From Pseudomonas sp. JM0905a (lineage in GTDB: Bacteria > Pseudomonadota > Gammaproteobacteria > Pseudomonadales > Pseudomonadaceae), in contig NZ_JACXBU010000011.1 in assembly GCF_014700075.1 (NCBI RefSeq), positions 84,328-148,327 of the forward strand: 64,000 bases of DNA, given 5' to 3'. The notes under the pieces were generated by a model. That model was not told the DNA's origin. It did not search any database and saw only the letters and a program-made list of their open reading frames with translations. Position numbers and translations under genes: made by a program. Shown here one piece after another: positions 1-9,201 of this stretch. Numbering within the stretch: position 1 is the stretch's first letter; every line of letters starts with the position of its first letter.

Positions 1-1110
1 GAGGGCCGCGACCAGTTGCTGCGCTGGATGGAGGCACTGGAGCTGGACATACGGATAGACCGGATCGGCAACATCTTCGGCACCTTGCGTGCGGAAGGCG
101 ACCAGCAGGCACCGTTGATGATCGGCTCGCACATCGACAGCGTGGCCAACGCCGGTGCGCTGGACGGCTGCTACGGCGTGTTGGCCGGGCTTGCGGTGGT
201 GCGGGCGTTTCGCGAGGCCGGAGTGCTTCCGTCCCGCCCGATCACGGTGGCGGCGTTCACCAATGAAGAAGGCGTGCGCTACCAGCCGGACATGATGGGC
301 TCACTGGTGCATGCAGGCGGTCTGGACGTCGACCTGGCGCTGAACACCCCGGGCACCGACGGCACCCGCCTGGGGGATGAACTGGCCCGCATCGGCTATG
401 CCGGCGACCTGGAGCCTGGCTCACTGGTGCCCCACGAATACCTGGAGCTGCATATCGAGCAGGGGCCGATTCTCGAAGCCGAAGGGGTGCAGATCGGCGT
501 GGTGGAGAATCTCCAGGGCATTTCCTGGCAACAGGTGACGGTCAAGGGCAGCGCCAACCATGCCGGCACGACGCCGATGCACTTGCGCCACGACGCGGCT
601 TCAGTCGCCGCCACGGCCATCACCCACCTGCGCGCGATCGCCGTGGACGGGACCCTGGCCACGGTCGGGTGCCTGCGCCTTGAGCCGAACCTCATCAATG
701 TGATTCCGCGCAAAGCCGTCTTCACCGTCGACCTGCGTGATCCCGACGAAACCCGCCTGCAGGCCGCCGAGAAGCGCCTGGCCGATATCCTTGCGCACCT
801 GGCCGAAACCGAAGGCATCGAGATCCACAGCGAGCAACTGGTGCGCTTCGAACCCGTGGTCTTCGACAGCGACCTGGCCAGCGCAATCGCCGCCTCGGCC
901 AGCCGCCTGGGGCTCAGTCACCGGTACATGACCTCGGGTGCCGGCCACGATGCGCAGATGATCGCGCGCATCGCCCCGGCCGCCATGATCTTCGTGCCCA
1001 GCCAAGGCGGCGTCAGCCACAACCCGCGCGAACACACCAGCGACGAACTCCTGCTGGCCGGTGCCGACGTGCTGCTCGACGTCGTTCGCCAGCGCCTCGC
1101 CCGGTCTTGA
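1..1110 (+). CDS. M20-family amidohydrolase (N-carbamoyl amino acid / allantoate type), 5' truncated
   Basis: The reading frame is open from the first base of the window, so the true start lies upstream and about 369 codons are visible. It shows the marks of the zinc-dependent M20 hydantoinase/carbamoylase family: a GSHIDS metal ligand motif and LDG in the first 60 residues, the TNEEG glutamates, LHIEQGP in the middle and a C-terminal HNPREHTS. Enzymes of this family hydrolyse N-carbamoyl-L-amino acids, allantoate or ureidoglycolate and act as cytoplasmic dimers. The next gene starts about 35 bp downstream on the same strand and codes for a diaminopropionate ammonia-lyase-like enzyme, which recalls the ygeX-ygeY pairing of E. 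coli. The substrate cannot be decided from sequence alone. Confidence 0.85.
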   Translation, partial: EGRDQLLRWMEALELDIRIDRIGNIFGTLRAEGDQQAPLMIGSHIDSVANAGALDGCYGVLAGLAVVRAFREAGVLPSRPITVAAFTNEEGVRYQPDMMGSLVHAGGLDVDLALNTPGTDGTRLGDELARIGYAGDLEPGSLVPHEYLELHIEQGPILEAEGVQIGVVENLQGISWQQVTVKGSANHAGTTPMHLRHDAASVAATAITHLRAIAVDGTLATVGCLRLEPNLINVIPRKAVFTVDLRDPDETRLQAAEKRLADILAHLAETEGIEIHSEQLVRFEPVVFDSDLASAIAASASRLGLSHRYMTSGAGHDAQMIARIAPAAMIFVPSQGGVSHNPREHTSDELLLAGADVLLDVVRQRLARS

Positions 1111-1145
1111 CCAGGCTGCCCACCTTCAATCGTTCGGAGTCCCAG

Positions 1146-2369
1146 ATGCTGATCGTCAATTCCAAGGCCGTGCGCCGCCCCTATCCCGAAGCCTTGCGCA
1201 TCGTCATGAACAGGCAGCAGGCCGCCGAATGCCGTGTCTGGCTGTCCACCTGGAATCGCTTCGAGCGTTCGGTCGCGCCCTTGTTCGAGATGCCCGACCT
1301 GGCTGCCGAGCTGGGCCTTGCCCGGGTGCTGATCAAGGACGAATCCGTGCGCTCGCCGCTGGCCAGCTTCAAGGTGCTGGGTGCCCCCGTCGCGCTCCTG
1401 CGCCTGATCCTCAAGCGCTTTCCCGAACGAGCTTTCGAACCCAGTGGCCTGCTCGCTGGAGCACATGCCGAGGAGTTGGCCGGGTTCACCGTGATCAGCG
1501 CGACCGATGGCAACCATGGCCGGGCCCTGGCGGCTGCCGCACAGAGCGTCGGCTGCCGCTGCGTGATCGTCCTCCATGCCCACGTCAGCGAAGAACGCGA
1601 GCAGGCGATTGCAGCCTTTGGCGCGCGGATCATCCGCATCCGAGGCAACTACGACGATTCGGTCCACGAAGCCGCCCGCCTGGCACAGGCAAACGGCTGG
1701 ACGGTGGTTTCGGACACGTCCTATGAGGACTACGAGGAAATCCCCCGCGACGTGATGCAGGGCTACGGGGTCATCGCCGCCGAAGCGCTGGAAGCCCTTG
1801 GCGCGGATGGCGGCGCCTGCCCCTTCAGCCACGTCTTCCTCCAGGGCGGCGTCGGCGGATTGGCCGCCGGGATTGCCAGCCATCTGTGGGAGCGCTACGG
1901 CGCAGCACGGCCGACCATGATCGTGGTCGAGCCGCACCAGGCCGACTGCCTCTATCAGAGCGCCCTGGCGGGCCACGCGGCAAAGGCGAGTGGTACGGTG
2001 GATTCGGTGATGGCGGGGCTGGCTTGCGGAGAAACCTCGCCGCTCGCGTGGAAGTTCCTGGAAGGCTGCATCGATGCGTTCATGACCATCGAGGATCAAG
2101 AGGCCGTCGATGCCATGCGTCGATTGGCCAAAGGCAGCGAAAACGACCTGCCGCTGGTGGCCGGCGAGTCCGCCGTCGCGGGATTGGCAGGTCTATTGCG
2201 ACTGCTGGAGTCACCTGGCCAGGCGGTGCTGTTGGGGTTCGATGGACGATCCCGTGTGCTGCTGATCAGCACCGAAGGCGCCACCGCGCCGTCGTTATAT
2301 GCCGAGCTGGTGGGCGAGGCGGCCAGCACAGTGCAGGAGCGTCAGCGCGCCTGGCTAGCGGCGCGCTGA
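1146..2369 (+). CDS. dpaL: Diaminopropionate ammonia-lyase-like PLP enzyme
   Basis: A 407-residue fold-type II PLP enzyme. The N-terminal motif IKDES followed by SFKVLG holds the presumed PLP lysine, SATDGNHGRA is the cofactor/substrate asparagine loop, and a glycine-rich phosphate-binding stretch (QGGVGGLA) follows. The length and the SYEDYEEIPRDVMQGY segment match diaminopropionate ammonia-lyase, which turns 2,3-diaminopropionate into pyruvate and ammonia. The frame is open back to a TTG at 1107, but the ATG at 1146 is chosen because GGAGT lies just upstream. It probably forms an operon with the M20 hydrolase before it. A threonine/serine dehydratase-like activity is the main alternative. 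Confidence 0.78.
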   Translation: MLIVNSKAVRRPYPEALRIVMNRQQAAECRVWLSTWNRFERSVAPLFEMPDLAAELGLARVLIKDESVRSPLASFKVLGAPVALLRLILKRFPERAFEPSGLLAGAHAEELAGFTVISATDGNHGRALAAAAQSVGCRCVIVLHAHVSEEREQAIAAFGARIIRIRGNYDDSVHEAARLAQANGWTVVSDTSYEDYEEIPRDVMQGYGVIAAEALEALGADGGACPFSHVFLQGGVGGLAAGIASHLWERYGAARPTMIVVEPHQADCLYQSALAGHAAKASGTVDSVMAGLACGETSPLAWKFLEGCIDAFMTIEDQEAVDAMRRLAKGSENDLPLVAGESAVAGLAGLLRLLESPGQAVLLGFDGRSRVLLISTEGATAPSLYAELVGEAASTVQERQRAWLAAR

Positions 2370-2378
2370 GGGAAGCAT

Positions 2379-2990
2379 TCAGGCTCGCAGGGCGCTGCGC
2401 TCGACCATCGCGACGATGGTGGCGCACAGTTCCTCCCGCGCCTCCTCCGGCGTGATTTCCCCGGTGGCGGCAGCATGGGACAGCCCGTCCGCAGCGCCCA
2501 GCATGGCCCGCAGTCCTGCGGTACTGATGCCGCCCTTGCCGGCGAACGGCTCCAGGGCATCGCGGCATTTGTCGAGGAATGCCGACTCATGCTCGCACTT
2601 GAGCGACTCCAGCTCAGGCGATCCGGTGAGCGCGGCGTTCACGCCGGGAATCTCCCGGCCCTGCTGCAGCACGCATTCCACATAGGCCGCGGCGATCACC
2701 CCCGCGCGGCTCTGCAGGCTCGCCTCGCTGGCCTGCAGCGCAGCGTCCATCAGCGCCGTCTGGCGCGCATCGAACTCCACATAGAGCGCCGAAAGCAGCC
2801 CGGCACGGGTGCCGAAGTGGTCATAGACCACGGGCTTGGTCACGCCTGCCTGCTCGGCCAGGCGGCCAAGGGTCAGGGCGTCGGTGCCTTCTTCGCGTAT
2901 CAGCTGACAGGCCATATCCAGCAGCTGCCGCTGCCGTTCTTCCCGGGAAAGACGGCGACGCGGACGTGCGAGTTCTTCGTCTGTTGACAT
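2379..2990 (-). CDS. TetR-family transcriptional regulator
   Basis: A 203-residue protein with an N-terminal TetR helix-turn-helix (about residues 18-60, including LTLGRLAEQAGVTKPVVYDHF) and a longer ligand-binding C-terminal part. It converges on the ammonia-lyase gene, ending 9 bp from it, and is divergent from the flavodoxin-fold oxidoreductase at 3097. The 106-bp gap between the two starts holds three tandem TTAC-N5-GTAA palindromes, so the regulator probably represses both itself and the oxidoreductase. The ligand is unknown; TetR proteins beside quinone reductases often answer to electrophiles or quinones. Confidence 0.9.
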   Translation of the reverse strand: MSTDEELARPRRRLSREERQRQLLDMACQLIREEGTDALTLGRLAEQAGVTKPVVYDHFGTRAGLLSALYVEFDARQTALMDAALQASEASLQSRAGVIAAAYVECVLQQGREIPGVNAALTGSPELESLKCEHESAFLDKCRDALEPFAGKGGISTAGLRAMLGAADGLSHAAATGEITPEEAREELCATIVAMVERSALRA

Positions 2991-2997
2991 GCAAAAC

Positions 2998-3038
2998 CTA
3001 CCAAAGGTAACTTACCAATAGTAACTTACTGAAAGTAA
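2998..3038. promoter_or_regulatory. Triple operator for the TetR regulator
   Basis: Three consecutive copies of YTAC-N5-GTAA lie at 2998-3010, 3012-3024 and 3026-3038 with an exact 14-bp period; the two right-hand copies are perfect TTAC/GTAA palindromes. They sit between the divergent starts at 2990 and 3097. Short inverted repeats in such a place are typical of TetR operators. Binding is inferred. Confidence 0.7.
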
Positions 3039-3096
3039 CTTGCGCCCAGCTTATAGGGCCAGGTCCCTACCCGCAATCAGCTACCGGAGTTCAGCC

Positions 3097-3711
3097 ATGC
3101 ACACCCTGATAGTCGTTGCCCATCCTGATTCCAATTCACTCACCCACAATCTGGCCAAACAGGTTGCCGAAGGTCTGAAGGCTGCCGGCCATAGCTCGGA
3201 ACTGGCCGACCTGCACGCTGAAGGTTTCGATCAGCGCTACAGCCTCGCGGACCTCAACGTGCACCGCCACATGGCAACGCCGCCCGCCGATGTGCTCGCC
3301 GAGCAGGCGCGCATCGAGCGAGCCGACAGCCTGGTGCTGGTGTTCCCGGTCTATTGGTGGTCGCTGCCCGGGCTGCTGAAAAGCTGGGTCGAGCGGGTCT
3401 TCTGCAACGGCTGGGCGTTCGGCTATAGCCTGGAGGGCGGACTGCAGAAGAAACTGCGCCATCTGCAGGTGCATCTGATCGGCGTCGCCGCCGGGGATGC
3501 CGGCCTGTTCCAGCGGCACGGCTATGACCTGGCGATGAAGACCCAGATCGATCACGGTATTTTCGACTACTGCGGCGTCAGCGTGCTGGGCTCGCACCTG
3601 ATGTTCGAATCGGAATCCCGCGATCCCGCGCCTCACCTGGAAGCCGCGCGCTCCGTTGGTCAAGCCATGTTCGCGACCGTACCGGCACAGCAAACAGCGG
3701 AAGTGGTCTGA
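3097..3711 (+). CDS. NAD(P)H dehydrogenase (quinone) / flavodoxin-like fold oxidoreductase
   Basis: A 204-residue protein of the NQO1/MdaB/KefF-type flavodoxin-fold family. It begins MHTLIVVAHPDSNSLTHNLA, the FMN/FAD phosphate-binding region, and contains the family motif FPVYWWSLPGLLKSWVERVF (roughly residues 82-101) followed by GWAFGY. Members reduce quinones or electrophiles by two electrons. The ATG at 3097 has GGAG ten bases upstream; an in-frame upstream start at 3040 would overlap the operator and is rejected. It is divergent from a TetR gene, which fits induction by its own substrates. Confidence 0.85.
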   Translation: MHTLIVVAHPDSNSLTHNLAKQVAEGLKAAGHSSELADLHAEGFDQRYSLADLNVHRHMATPPADVLAEQARIERADSLVLVFPVYWWSLPGLLKSWVERVFCNGWAFGYSLEGGLQKKLRHLQVHLIGVAAGDAGLFQRHGYDLAMKTQIDHGIFDYCGVSVLGSHLMFESESRDPAPHLEAARSVGQAMFATVPAQQTAEVV

Positions 3712-3715
3712 GTGC

Positions 3716-4504
3716 TCAGACGCCCGGCTCTCGCCTGGGTGCCTCTTCCGAGAGGTGTTCGGCGAGGATCGACAGTTCGACTTCGGCAGCCTTGAGTTCC
3801 GCCGCCCCGGCAATCTCCCAGCGATCCTTGAGCACCAGCAGGTCGGCTTCCTGATCGGCCTTCAGGCACCACTGGAAATGGTCGTGCCAGTCGCCCAGCG
3901 CGGACTGCACGGCCTTCAGTGCGTGGAAGGCGTCCTGGGAAATGGGTGAAAGCTTCGGGTAGGCCTCGTGGACGTAGCGCATGCGCTTGACCAGGAGGCG
4001 CAGCGCGTGGCGGTCGTACTCCGGGTCGGCCAGCGCCTCGCGCAGGCGCTGCAACTGGCGTCGCAGGCGAATCTTCACGCGCTCGCGCAGCTTGTCCAGG
4101 TCGCCATCGCGTTCGGCTGCACGCATCCGCGCCGGCCAGCGGTCGAGCACCGCCATGAAACGTTGCACCGTAGCGCTGGCTTCGATGATGGCGTAGCGGG
4201 ACTCCAGCAGGTGCTGGCGGCGCTCCGCCTGCTCGTGGAATCCCTGGCGATCCAGTTCGACGATCAACACCTCAAGGTCACGCACCGGCGTGGTCAGCCG
4301 ACCGACATCGGCCGCCGCGGCATCCAACTCTCTTGTGGGCTCCAGCCGGCGCATCGGCCGCAACAGGCTGCGCAACTTGCGCAAGCCGATTCGCAGATCG
4401 TGCAGTGCCTCGACATCCGTGCGGCAGGCGAGCCGCGCATAGGCATGGTGAAGCTTGACCTCCAGTTCCAGTACCTGAGCGATGAGCGAATCGACGAATG
4501 ACAT
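3716..4504 (-). CDS. CHAD domain-containing protein
   Basis: A 262-residue, Arg/Lys/His- and Glu-rich helical protein spanning one CHAD domain. It starts with a helix-rich segment carrying HDLRIGLRKLRSLLRPMRR near residues 35-52, and a second basic helix RLLVKRMRYVHEAYPKL near residue 155. CHAD domains bind inorganic polyphosphate through conserved basic residues and are found on polyphosphate granules or fused to CYTH phosphatases; no CYTH domain is present here. It converges with the oxidoreductase gene (5 bp apart), so it is transcribed on its own. Confidence 0.82.
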   Translation of the reverse strand: MSFVDSLIAQVLELEVKLHHAYARLACRTDVEALHDLRIGLRKLRSLLRPMRRLEPTRELDAAAADVGRLTTPVRDLEVLIVELDRQGFHEQAERRQHLLESRYAIIEASATVQRFMAVLDRWPARMRAAERDGDLDKLRERVKIRLRRQLQRLREALADPEYDRHALRLLVKRMRYVHEAYPKLSPISQDAFHALKAVQSALGDWHDHFQWCLKADQEADLLVLKDRWEIAGAAELKAAEVELSILAEHLSEEAPRREPGV

Positions 4505-4667
4505 CCTGGCTACCCTTCGAATCAGTGTGCCAGGAGAGTAGCCAAGGAAAGTGAGAGTGATGTTGCATCAGGTCAATTTCGCCACGAGCCGGCACAGCGG
4601 CCAGCGTGGACAGGGGCGGACGCTTGTGGCAGCGTCCGGTTGAAATTGGCGAACCAGGGAGTCCGGT

Positions 4668-5084
4668 GTGGCTGACAAGACAGAAGCGATCGCGCGATTC
4701 ATCAAGCAGGAATTTCCCCAGACCCGCGTCGAGGTCGACGCCGTGGGCGAACGCAGCGCCCGGGTGTCCCAGGCGGTGGACGAATCCGACCTGCGGCCTG
4801 GCGGCACAGTTTCCGGCCCCACATTGATGGCCCTGGCGGACGTCGCGCTGTACGTCGCCCTGCTGGGGGAAATCGGCATCGTACCGCTGGCAGTGACCAC
4901 CAGCCTGACCATCAACTTCCTGCGCAAACCCGAGGCCAGCAAGCGCGTCATTGGCGAATGCCAGTTGATGAAAGTCGGCAAGACCCTCGCCGTAGGTGAA
5001 GTTTCGCTCTATTCAGAGGGGCTGGATGAACCGGTGGCCCACGTGGTGGGTACCTACTCGATACCGCCGGCGCACATGCGTTAA
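4668..5084 (+). CDS. PaaI/YdiI-like hotdog thioesterase
   Basis: A 138-residue single hotdog domain protein. The segment RPGGTVSGPTLMALADVALY (about residues 43-62) is the central hotdog helix with the aspartate used by acyl-CoA thioesterases, followed by TTSLTINFLRKP and the strand pair QLMKVGKTLAVGEVSLYSEG. The start is GTG at 4668 with AGGGA about 8 bases upstream. The likely reaction is hydrolysis of acyl- or aryl-CoA thioesters in the cytoplasm. It stands alone in front of rlhA. Confidence 0.8.
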   Translation: MADKTEAIARFIKQEFPQTRVEVDAVGERSARVSQAVDESDLRPGGTVSGPTLMALADVALYVALLGEIGIVPLAVTTSLTINFLRKPEASKRVIGECQLMKVGKTLAVGEVSLYSEGLDEPVAHVVGTYSIPPAHMR

Positions 5085-5190
5085 GCGCGAAGGCACAGGC
5101 TCCGTTCCACCATCCGGCACCCCATGGGTGCCCGGGCGCCACAGGCCCGGTACAATGCGCCCCCTGCATACGTGCCGGACCGTGAATGCC

Positions 5191-7194
5191 ATGTCTTTGC
5201 CCAAGAACCAATTAGAACTGCTCAGCCCCGCCCGCGACGTCACTATCGCCCGCGAGGCCATCCTGCATGGCGCCGACGCCGTGTACATCGGCGGCCCGAG
5301 TTTCGGCGCCCGCCACAACGCCTGCAACGAAGTGGCGGAAATCGCCAAGCTGGTGGAGTTCGCCCACCGCTTCCACGTGCGAGTGTTCGTCACCATCAAC
5401 ACCATCCTCCACGACGACGAGCTGGAGCCGGCACGCAAGCTGATCCACGAACTCTACGACGCCGGCGTCGACGCGCTGATCGTGCAGGACATGGGCGTCC
5501 TCGATCTGGACATCCCGCCCATCGAGCTGCACGCCAGCACCCAGACCGACATCCGCACCCTGGAACGCGCCAAGTTCCTCGACCAGGCCGGCTTCTCCCA
5601 ACTGGTACTGGCCCGCGAGCTGAACCTCAAGCAGATCCGCGCCATCGCCGATGAAACCGACGCGGCCATCGAGTTCTTCATCCACGGTGCCCTGTGCGTG
5701 GCCTTCTCCGGCCAGTGCAACATCTCCCACGCCCAGACCGGCCGCAGCGCCAACCGTGGCGACTGCTCCCAGGCCTGCCGCCTGCCCTACACCCTGAAGG
5801 ATGACCAAGGCCGCGTCGTGGCCTTCGAAAAGCACCTGCTGTCGATGAAGGACAACAACCAGAGCGCCAACCTCAGCGCGCTGGTGGATGCCGGCGTGCG
5901 CTCCTTCAAGATCGAAGGCCGCTACAAGGATGCGAGCTACGTCAAGAACATCACCGCCTACTACCGCCAGCGCCTCGACGGCATCCTCGAAGGACGCCCG
6001 GACCTGGCCCGCGCCTCCAGCGGCCGCACTGATCACTTCTTCGTGCCGGACCCGGACAAGACCTTCCACCGCGGCAGCACCGACTACTTCGTCACCGACC
6101 GCAAGATCGACATCGGCGCCTTCGACACGCCGACCTTTACCGGCCTGCCGGTGGGTCAAGTGGAGAAAGTCGGCAAGCGCGACTTGCTGGTCGTGACCCA
6201 TGATCCGCTGTCCAACGGCGACGGCCTCAACGTGCTGGTCAAGCGCGAGGTGGTGGGCTTCCGCGCCAACATCGCCGAGCTGAAGGGCGAGTTCGAGGAA
6301 GACGGCGAGAAGCGCTGGCGCTACCGCGTCGAGCCCAACGAGATGCCGGCCGCCCTCTCCCGCCTGCGCCCGCATCATCCGCTATCGCGCAACCTGGACC
6401 ACAACTGGCAACAGGCCCTGTTGAAGACGTCCGCCGAACGCCGTGTCGGCCTCGACTGGAAGGCCAGCCTGCGCGAAGAAGCCCTGGAGCTGACCGCCAT
6501 CAGTGAGGAAGGCGTCAGCGCGAGCGTCAGGCTGGACGGCCCCTTCGGCACCGCCAACAAGCCTGAACAGGCCCTGGAACAACTGCACGACCTGCTCGGC
6601 CAGCTGGGTACGACCCAGTACCACGCCGGGAAGATCGAACTGGACGCGCCGCAGGCCTTCTTCATCCCGAACTCGCAGCTCAAGGCCCTGCGCCGCGAAG
6701 CCATCGAGGCCCTGACCGACGCCCGCGTAAAGGCCCACCCGCGTGGCAGCCGCAAGGCCGAGACCAACCCGCCGCCGGTGTACCCGGAGGCGCACCTGTC
6801 CTTCCTGTTCAACGTTTACAACCAGAAGGCCCGCGACTTCTATCACCGCCACGGTGTGCAACTGATCGACGCCGCCTACGAGGCGCATGAAGAAACGGGC
6901 GAAGTGCCGGTGATGGTCACCAAGCACTGCCTGCGTTTCTCCTTCAACCTCTGCCCCAAACAGGCCAAGGGCGTGACCGGCGTGCGCACCAAGGTCGCGC
7001 CGATGCAACTGGTGCACGGCGACGAAGTGCTGACCCTGAAGTTCGACTGCAAGCCCTGCGAGATGCACGTGATCGGCAAGATCAAGGGCCATATCCTCGA
7101 CCTGCCGCAACCGGGTAGCGATGCGAGCAACGTGGTCGGGCAGATCAGCCCGGATGACCTGCTGAAAACCATCCGCCACCGTTCACCGCACTAA
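5191..7194 (+). CDS. rlhA: 23S rRNA C2501 hydroxylation protein RlhA (peptidase U32 family)
   Basis: A 667-residue protein matching E. coli RlhA (YdcP) along its whole length as I recall it: NQLELLSPARD at the N-terminus, AVYIGGPSFGARHN, the U32 signature EFFIHGALCVAFSGQC, SANRGDCSQACRLPY, and the cysteine-rich C-terminal end with CLRFSFNLCPKQ and FDCKPCEMHVIGKI. RlhA hydroxylates C2501 of 23S rRNA and depends on iron and prephenate. The conserved cysteines are all present. The ATG at 5191 is used because homology starts there; an in-frame GTG lies nine bases upstream and the frame is open still further. Confidence 0.93.
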   Translation: MSLPKNQLELLSPARDVTIAREAILHGADAVYIGGPSFGARHNACNEVAEIAKLVEFAHRFHVRVFVTINTILHDDELEPARKLIHELYDAGVDALIVQDMGVLDLDIPPIELHASTQTDIRTLERAKFLDQAGFSQLVLARELNLKQIRAIADETDAAIEFFIHGALCVAFSGQCNISHAQTGRSANRGDCSQACRLPYTLKDDQGRVVAFEKHLLSMKDNNQSANLSALVDAGVRSFKIEGRYKDASYVKNITAYYRQRLDGILEGRPDLARASSGRTDHFFVPDPDKTFHRGSTDYFVTDRKIDIGAFDTPTFTGLPVGQVEKVGKRDLLVVTHDPLSNGDGLNVLVKREVVGFRANIAELKGEFEEDGEKRWRYRVEPNEMPAALSRLRPHHPLSRNLDHNWQQALLKTSAERRVGLDWKASLREEALELTAISEEGVSASVRLDGPFGTANKPEQALEQLHDLLGQLGTTQYHAGKIELDAPQAFFIPNSQLKALRREAIEALTDARVKAHPRGSRKAETNPPPVYPEAHLSFLFNVYNQKARDFYHRHGVQLIDAAYEAHEETGEVPVMVTKHCLRFSFNLCPKQAKGVTGVRTKVAPMQLVHGDEVLTLKFDCKPCEMHVIGKIKGHILDLPQPGSDASNVVGQISPDDLLKTIRHRSPH

Positions 7195-7242
7195 GCACAT
7201 GCTGCCCCTCACGCTGTGCAATGTGGCGTGCAGGGGCGGCCG

Positions 7243-8115
7243 TCAGTGCGTTCCCAGCAGCAGGGTCCAATAGATTCCGGCATCGCTTTGCGGGTCCACC
7301 GCGTAGCCTGCGCCCAATTCAGTGAACCTCGGGTCCATTATCCTGGCGCAATACACCGGGGTGGCCAGCCAGCCTTCGATCACACTTACCGACCTGCCGA
7401 AACCGGCCGCGATGTTCTCGTCGAGCTGCTGGCCGCGGTAGCCAGCGGCTCGGGCCAGGTCCGCCGGCAGCACGCCACTTCCAGGTTTGCGGGCGAAGAA
7501 GTTGCCGTTTGCCATGGCCCGGCTATAGCGCTCGGCCGCTGTGCCTAGGGCGGCGTTCCAGGCCACTGGCGGTGCTGGGGCGAAGGTAACGTCCCCGCAG
7601 TTGCGCGAACGGGTGCGCAACGCGTTCACCAGCACCAGCAGAACCTGTCCTTCCTCCTGCCACTCGCCGAGATCGTCATCCAGCAACGGCCGCGCCAGCA
7701 CGATGCGCCAGTTGCTGCCGGCCTGGCTGACGCCGATATCGACGAACTGGGGATCCAGCAACGAATGGCAGTGCCGCGCCTGCAACATCGCGAAGGCCGC
7801 CTGGGCGTCGACTGGGCCGGTCAGGCGGATGGTCTTCGCGCTGGCAACCGGATAACCGGAGCGCACCAGATGGTCCTGCCAGTAGCCACTGTCGTCCACT
7901 GGAAGTACCAGGCGTGGTTCCGCCACCAGTGGCGTCAGGACTTCGGCCTGCTGCCCGGCGCAGGTCTGCGAGTGGGTACGGTAGGTGTTGATCGCCTCTA
8001 GCAGCTGCGCGTCCGAACTCGCCGCCTGGGCGCTGCCAGCGAAGAGCCCGAGCAGCAAACCAAGGGCCTTGAGCCCGTTTGCAGGGATGCTTGTCCACGA
8101 ATGAAGTACCGGCAT
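7243..8115 (-). CDS. Secreted CAP (SCP/PR-1) domain protein
   Basis: A 290-residue protein with a signal peptide (about residues 1-31, ending AGSAQA). Two CAP-like halves can be seen: an N-terminal one around LEAINTYRTHSQTC and LQARHCHSLLDPQFVDIGV, and a C-terminal one with LVNALRTRSRNCG, AERYSRAMANGNFF and LDENIAAGFGRSVSVIEGWLATPVYC. The latter resembles the GENIA and HC/NP motifs of bacterial CAP proteins. Function is unknown; bacterial CAP proteins are secreted and sometimes bind lipids or small molecules. Transcribed alone, convergent with rlhA. Confidence 0.75.
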   Translation of the reverse strand: MPVLHSWTSIPANGLKALGLLLGLFAGSAQAASSDAQLLEAINTYRTHSQTCAGQQAEVLTPLVAEPRLVLPVDDSGYWQDHLVRSGYPVASAKTIRLTGPVDAQAAFAMLQARHCHSLLDPQFVDIGVSQAGSNWRIVLARPLLDDDLGEWQEEGQVLLVLVNALRTRSRNCGDVTFAPAPPVAWNAALGTAAERYSRAMANGNFFARKPGSGVLPADLARAAGYRGQQLDENIAAGFGRSVSVIEGWLATPVYCARIMDPRFTELGAGYAVDPQSDAGIYWTLLLGTH

Positions 8116-8219
8116 GGCAAATCCTCCGGCAAACGACGCAGCACTCCCAATATTCGACCCGTCAACGCGGGCGCGTTGCTACGGCGAAGGATGCTTTTCT
8201 GTACCTTGAATCGAGAGTA

Positions 8220-8258
8220 ATGTAGTGATACGTACATCTTTTGTTAGAGACACTACAT
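8220..8258. promoter_or_regulatory. Inverted repeat at the chrB start
   Basis: ATGTAGTG at 8220-8227 is mirrored by CACTACAT at 8251-8258, which overlaps the chrB start codon; inside it TGTA-N8-TACA (8221-8236) forms a smaller palindrome. ChrB proteins are known chromate-sensing regulators of their own operons, so this is a plausible operator. Binding is inferred. Confidence 0.45.
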
Positions 8259-9201
8259 GGAAAGCTGGCTTTCCCTGGTCATCGGCCTCCCCACCGCCAA
8301 CGCCACTGCGCGCATGCGGGCCTGGCGCGCATTGAAGGCCAGCGGTGCGGCAGTACTGCGCGACGGCGTGTACCTGCTGCCGGACAGGCCTGAATGCCGC
8401 GAAGCCCTCTCCGAGGTCGAACGGGACATCCTCGCCATCAACGGCACCGCCTACCTGCTCCCTGTACAGGACCCGCAAGGCGAACGCTTCATCTCCATGT
8501 TCGACCGCAGCGAGGATTACCAGGCCCTGCGCGACGAAGTCGAAGCCTGCCGCAACCAGCTAACCGCCGGGAATGCCCTGGCCAGCACCCGGCAAATCCG
8601 CAAGCTGCGCAAGGCGTTCACGCAACTGGTGGGTATCGACTTCTTCCCCGGAAAACCCCGGCAACAGCTGGATGCCGCCTTGCAGGAGCTGGAGACGGCG
8701 GTCAGCCGCGCCCTGTCGGCGGATGAACCGAGCAGCCAGCCGCAGCCGATCAGGCCTCTCAGACAGCGCGATCATCAGGGGCGCCTCTGGGCCACGCGCA
8801 AGCGACCCTGGGTCGATCGCCTGGCCAGCGCCTGGCTGATCCGCCGTTTCATCGACCCGGGTGCACGCTTCCTCTGGCTGGAATCGCCGAGCGATTGCCC
8901 GACCGACGCGCTGGGCTTTGATTTCGACGGCGCGACATTCAGCCATGTGGGCAACCGCGTCACCTTCGAGACCCTCAAAGACAGCTTCCAACTGGACGCG
9001 CCCGCCCTTCACCGGGTTGCAGCCCTGGTGCATTACCTTGACGTCGGCGGTGTCCAGCCGGCGGAAGCGGCGGGGGTCGAGCGGGTCCTGGCCGGCCTGC
9101 GCGAGAGCATTACCGATGACGATCAACTCGTAGCCTCAGCGGGCGCCATCTTCGATGGCCTGCTGGCAGCCTTCGCGAGAGAAGAGAAAAACGATGAATG
9201 A
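8257..9201 (+). CDS. chrB: Chromate resistance regulator ChrB
   Basis: A 314-residue protein with the two-part ChrB layout: an N-terminal region starting WLSLVIGLPTANATARMRAWRALK and a C-terminal ChrB domain with RKRPWVDRLASAWLIRRFIDPGARFLW (about residues 181-208). In known chr determinants ChrB senses chromate and controls the operon. It overlaps chrA by 8 bp, showing translational coupling. The start codon lies inside an inverted repeat that may be its operator. Confidence 0.88.
   Translation: MESWLSLVIGLPTANATARMRAWRALKASGAAVLRDGVYLLPDRPECREALSEVERDILAINGTAYLLPVQDPQGERFISMFDRSEDYQALRDEVEACRNQLTAGNALASTRQIRKLRKAFTQLVGIDFFPGKPRQQLDAALQELETAVSRALSADEPSSQPQPIRPLRQRDHQGRLWATRKRPWVDRLASAWLIRRFIDPGARFLWLESPSDCPTDALGFDFDGATFSHVGNRVTFETLKDSFQLDAPALHRVAALVHYLDVGGVQPAEAAGVERVLAGLRESITDDDQLVASAGAIFDGLLAAFAREEKNDE

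Noticed and set aside
918..2099. Minus-strand frame of almost 400 codons over the M20 and ammonia-lyase genes
   Set aside because: Both plus-strand genes have recognisable catalytic motifs; the antisense frame has no family character.
7204..7236. Stem between rlhA and the CAP gene as a terminator
   Set aside because: The stem is imperfect and has no T-run on either side.
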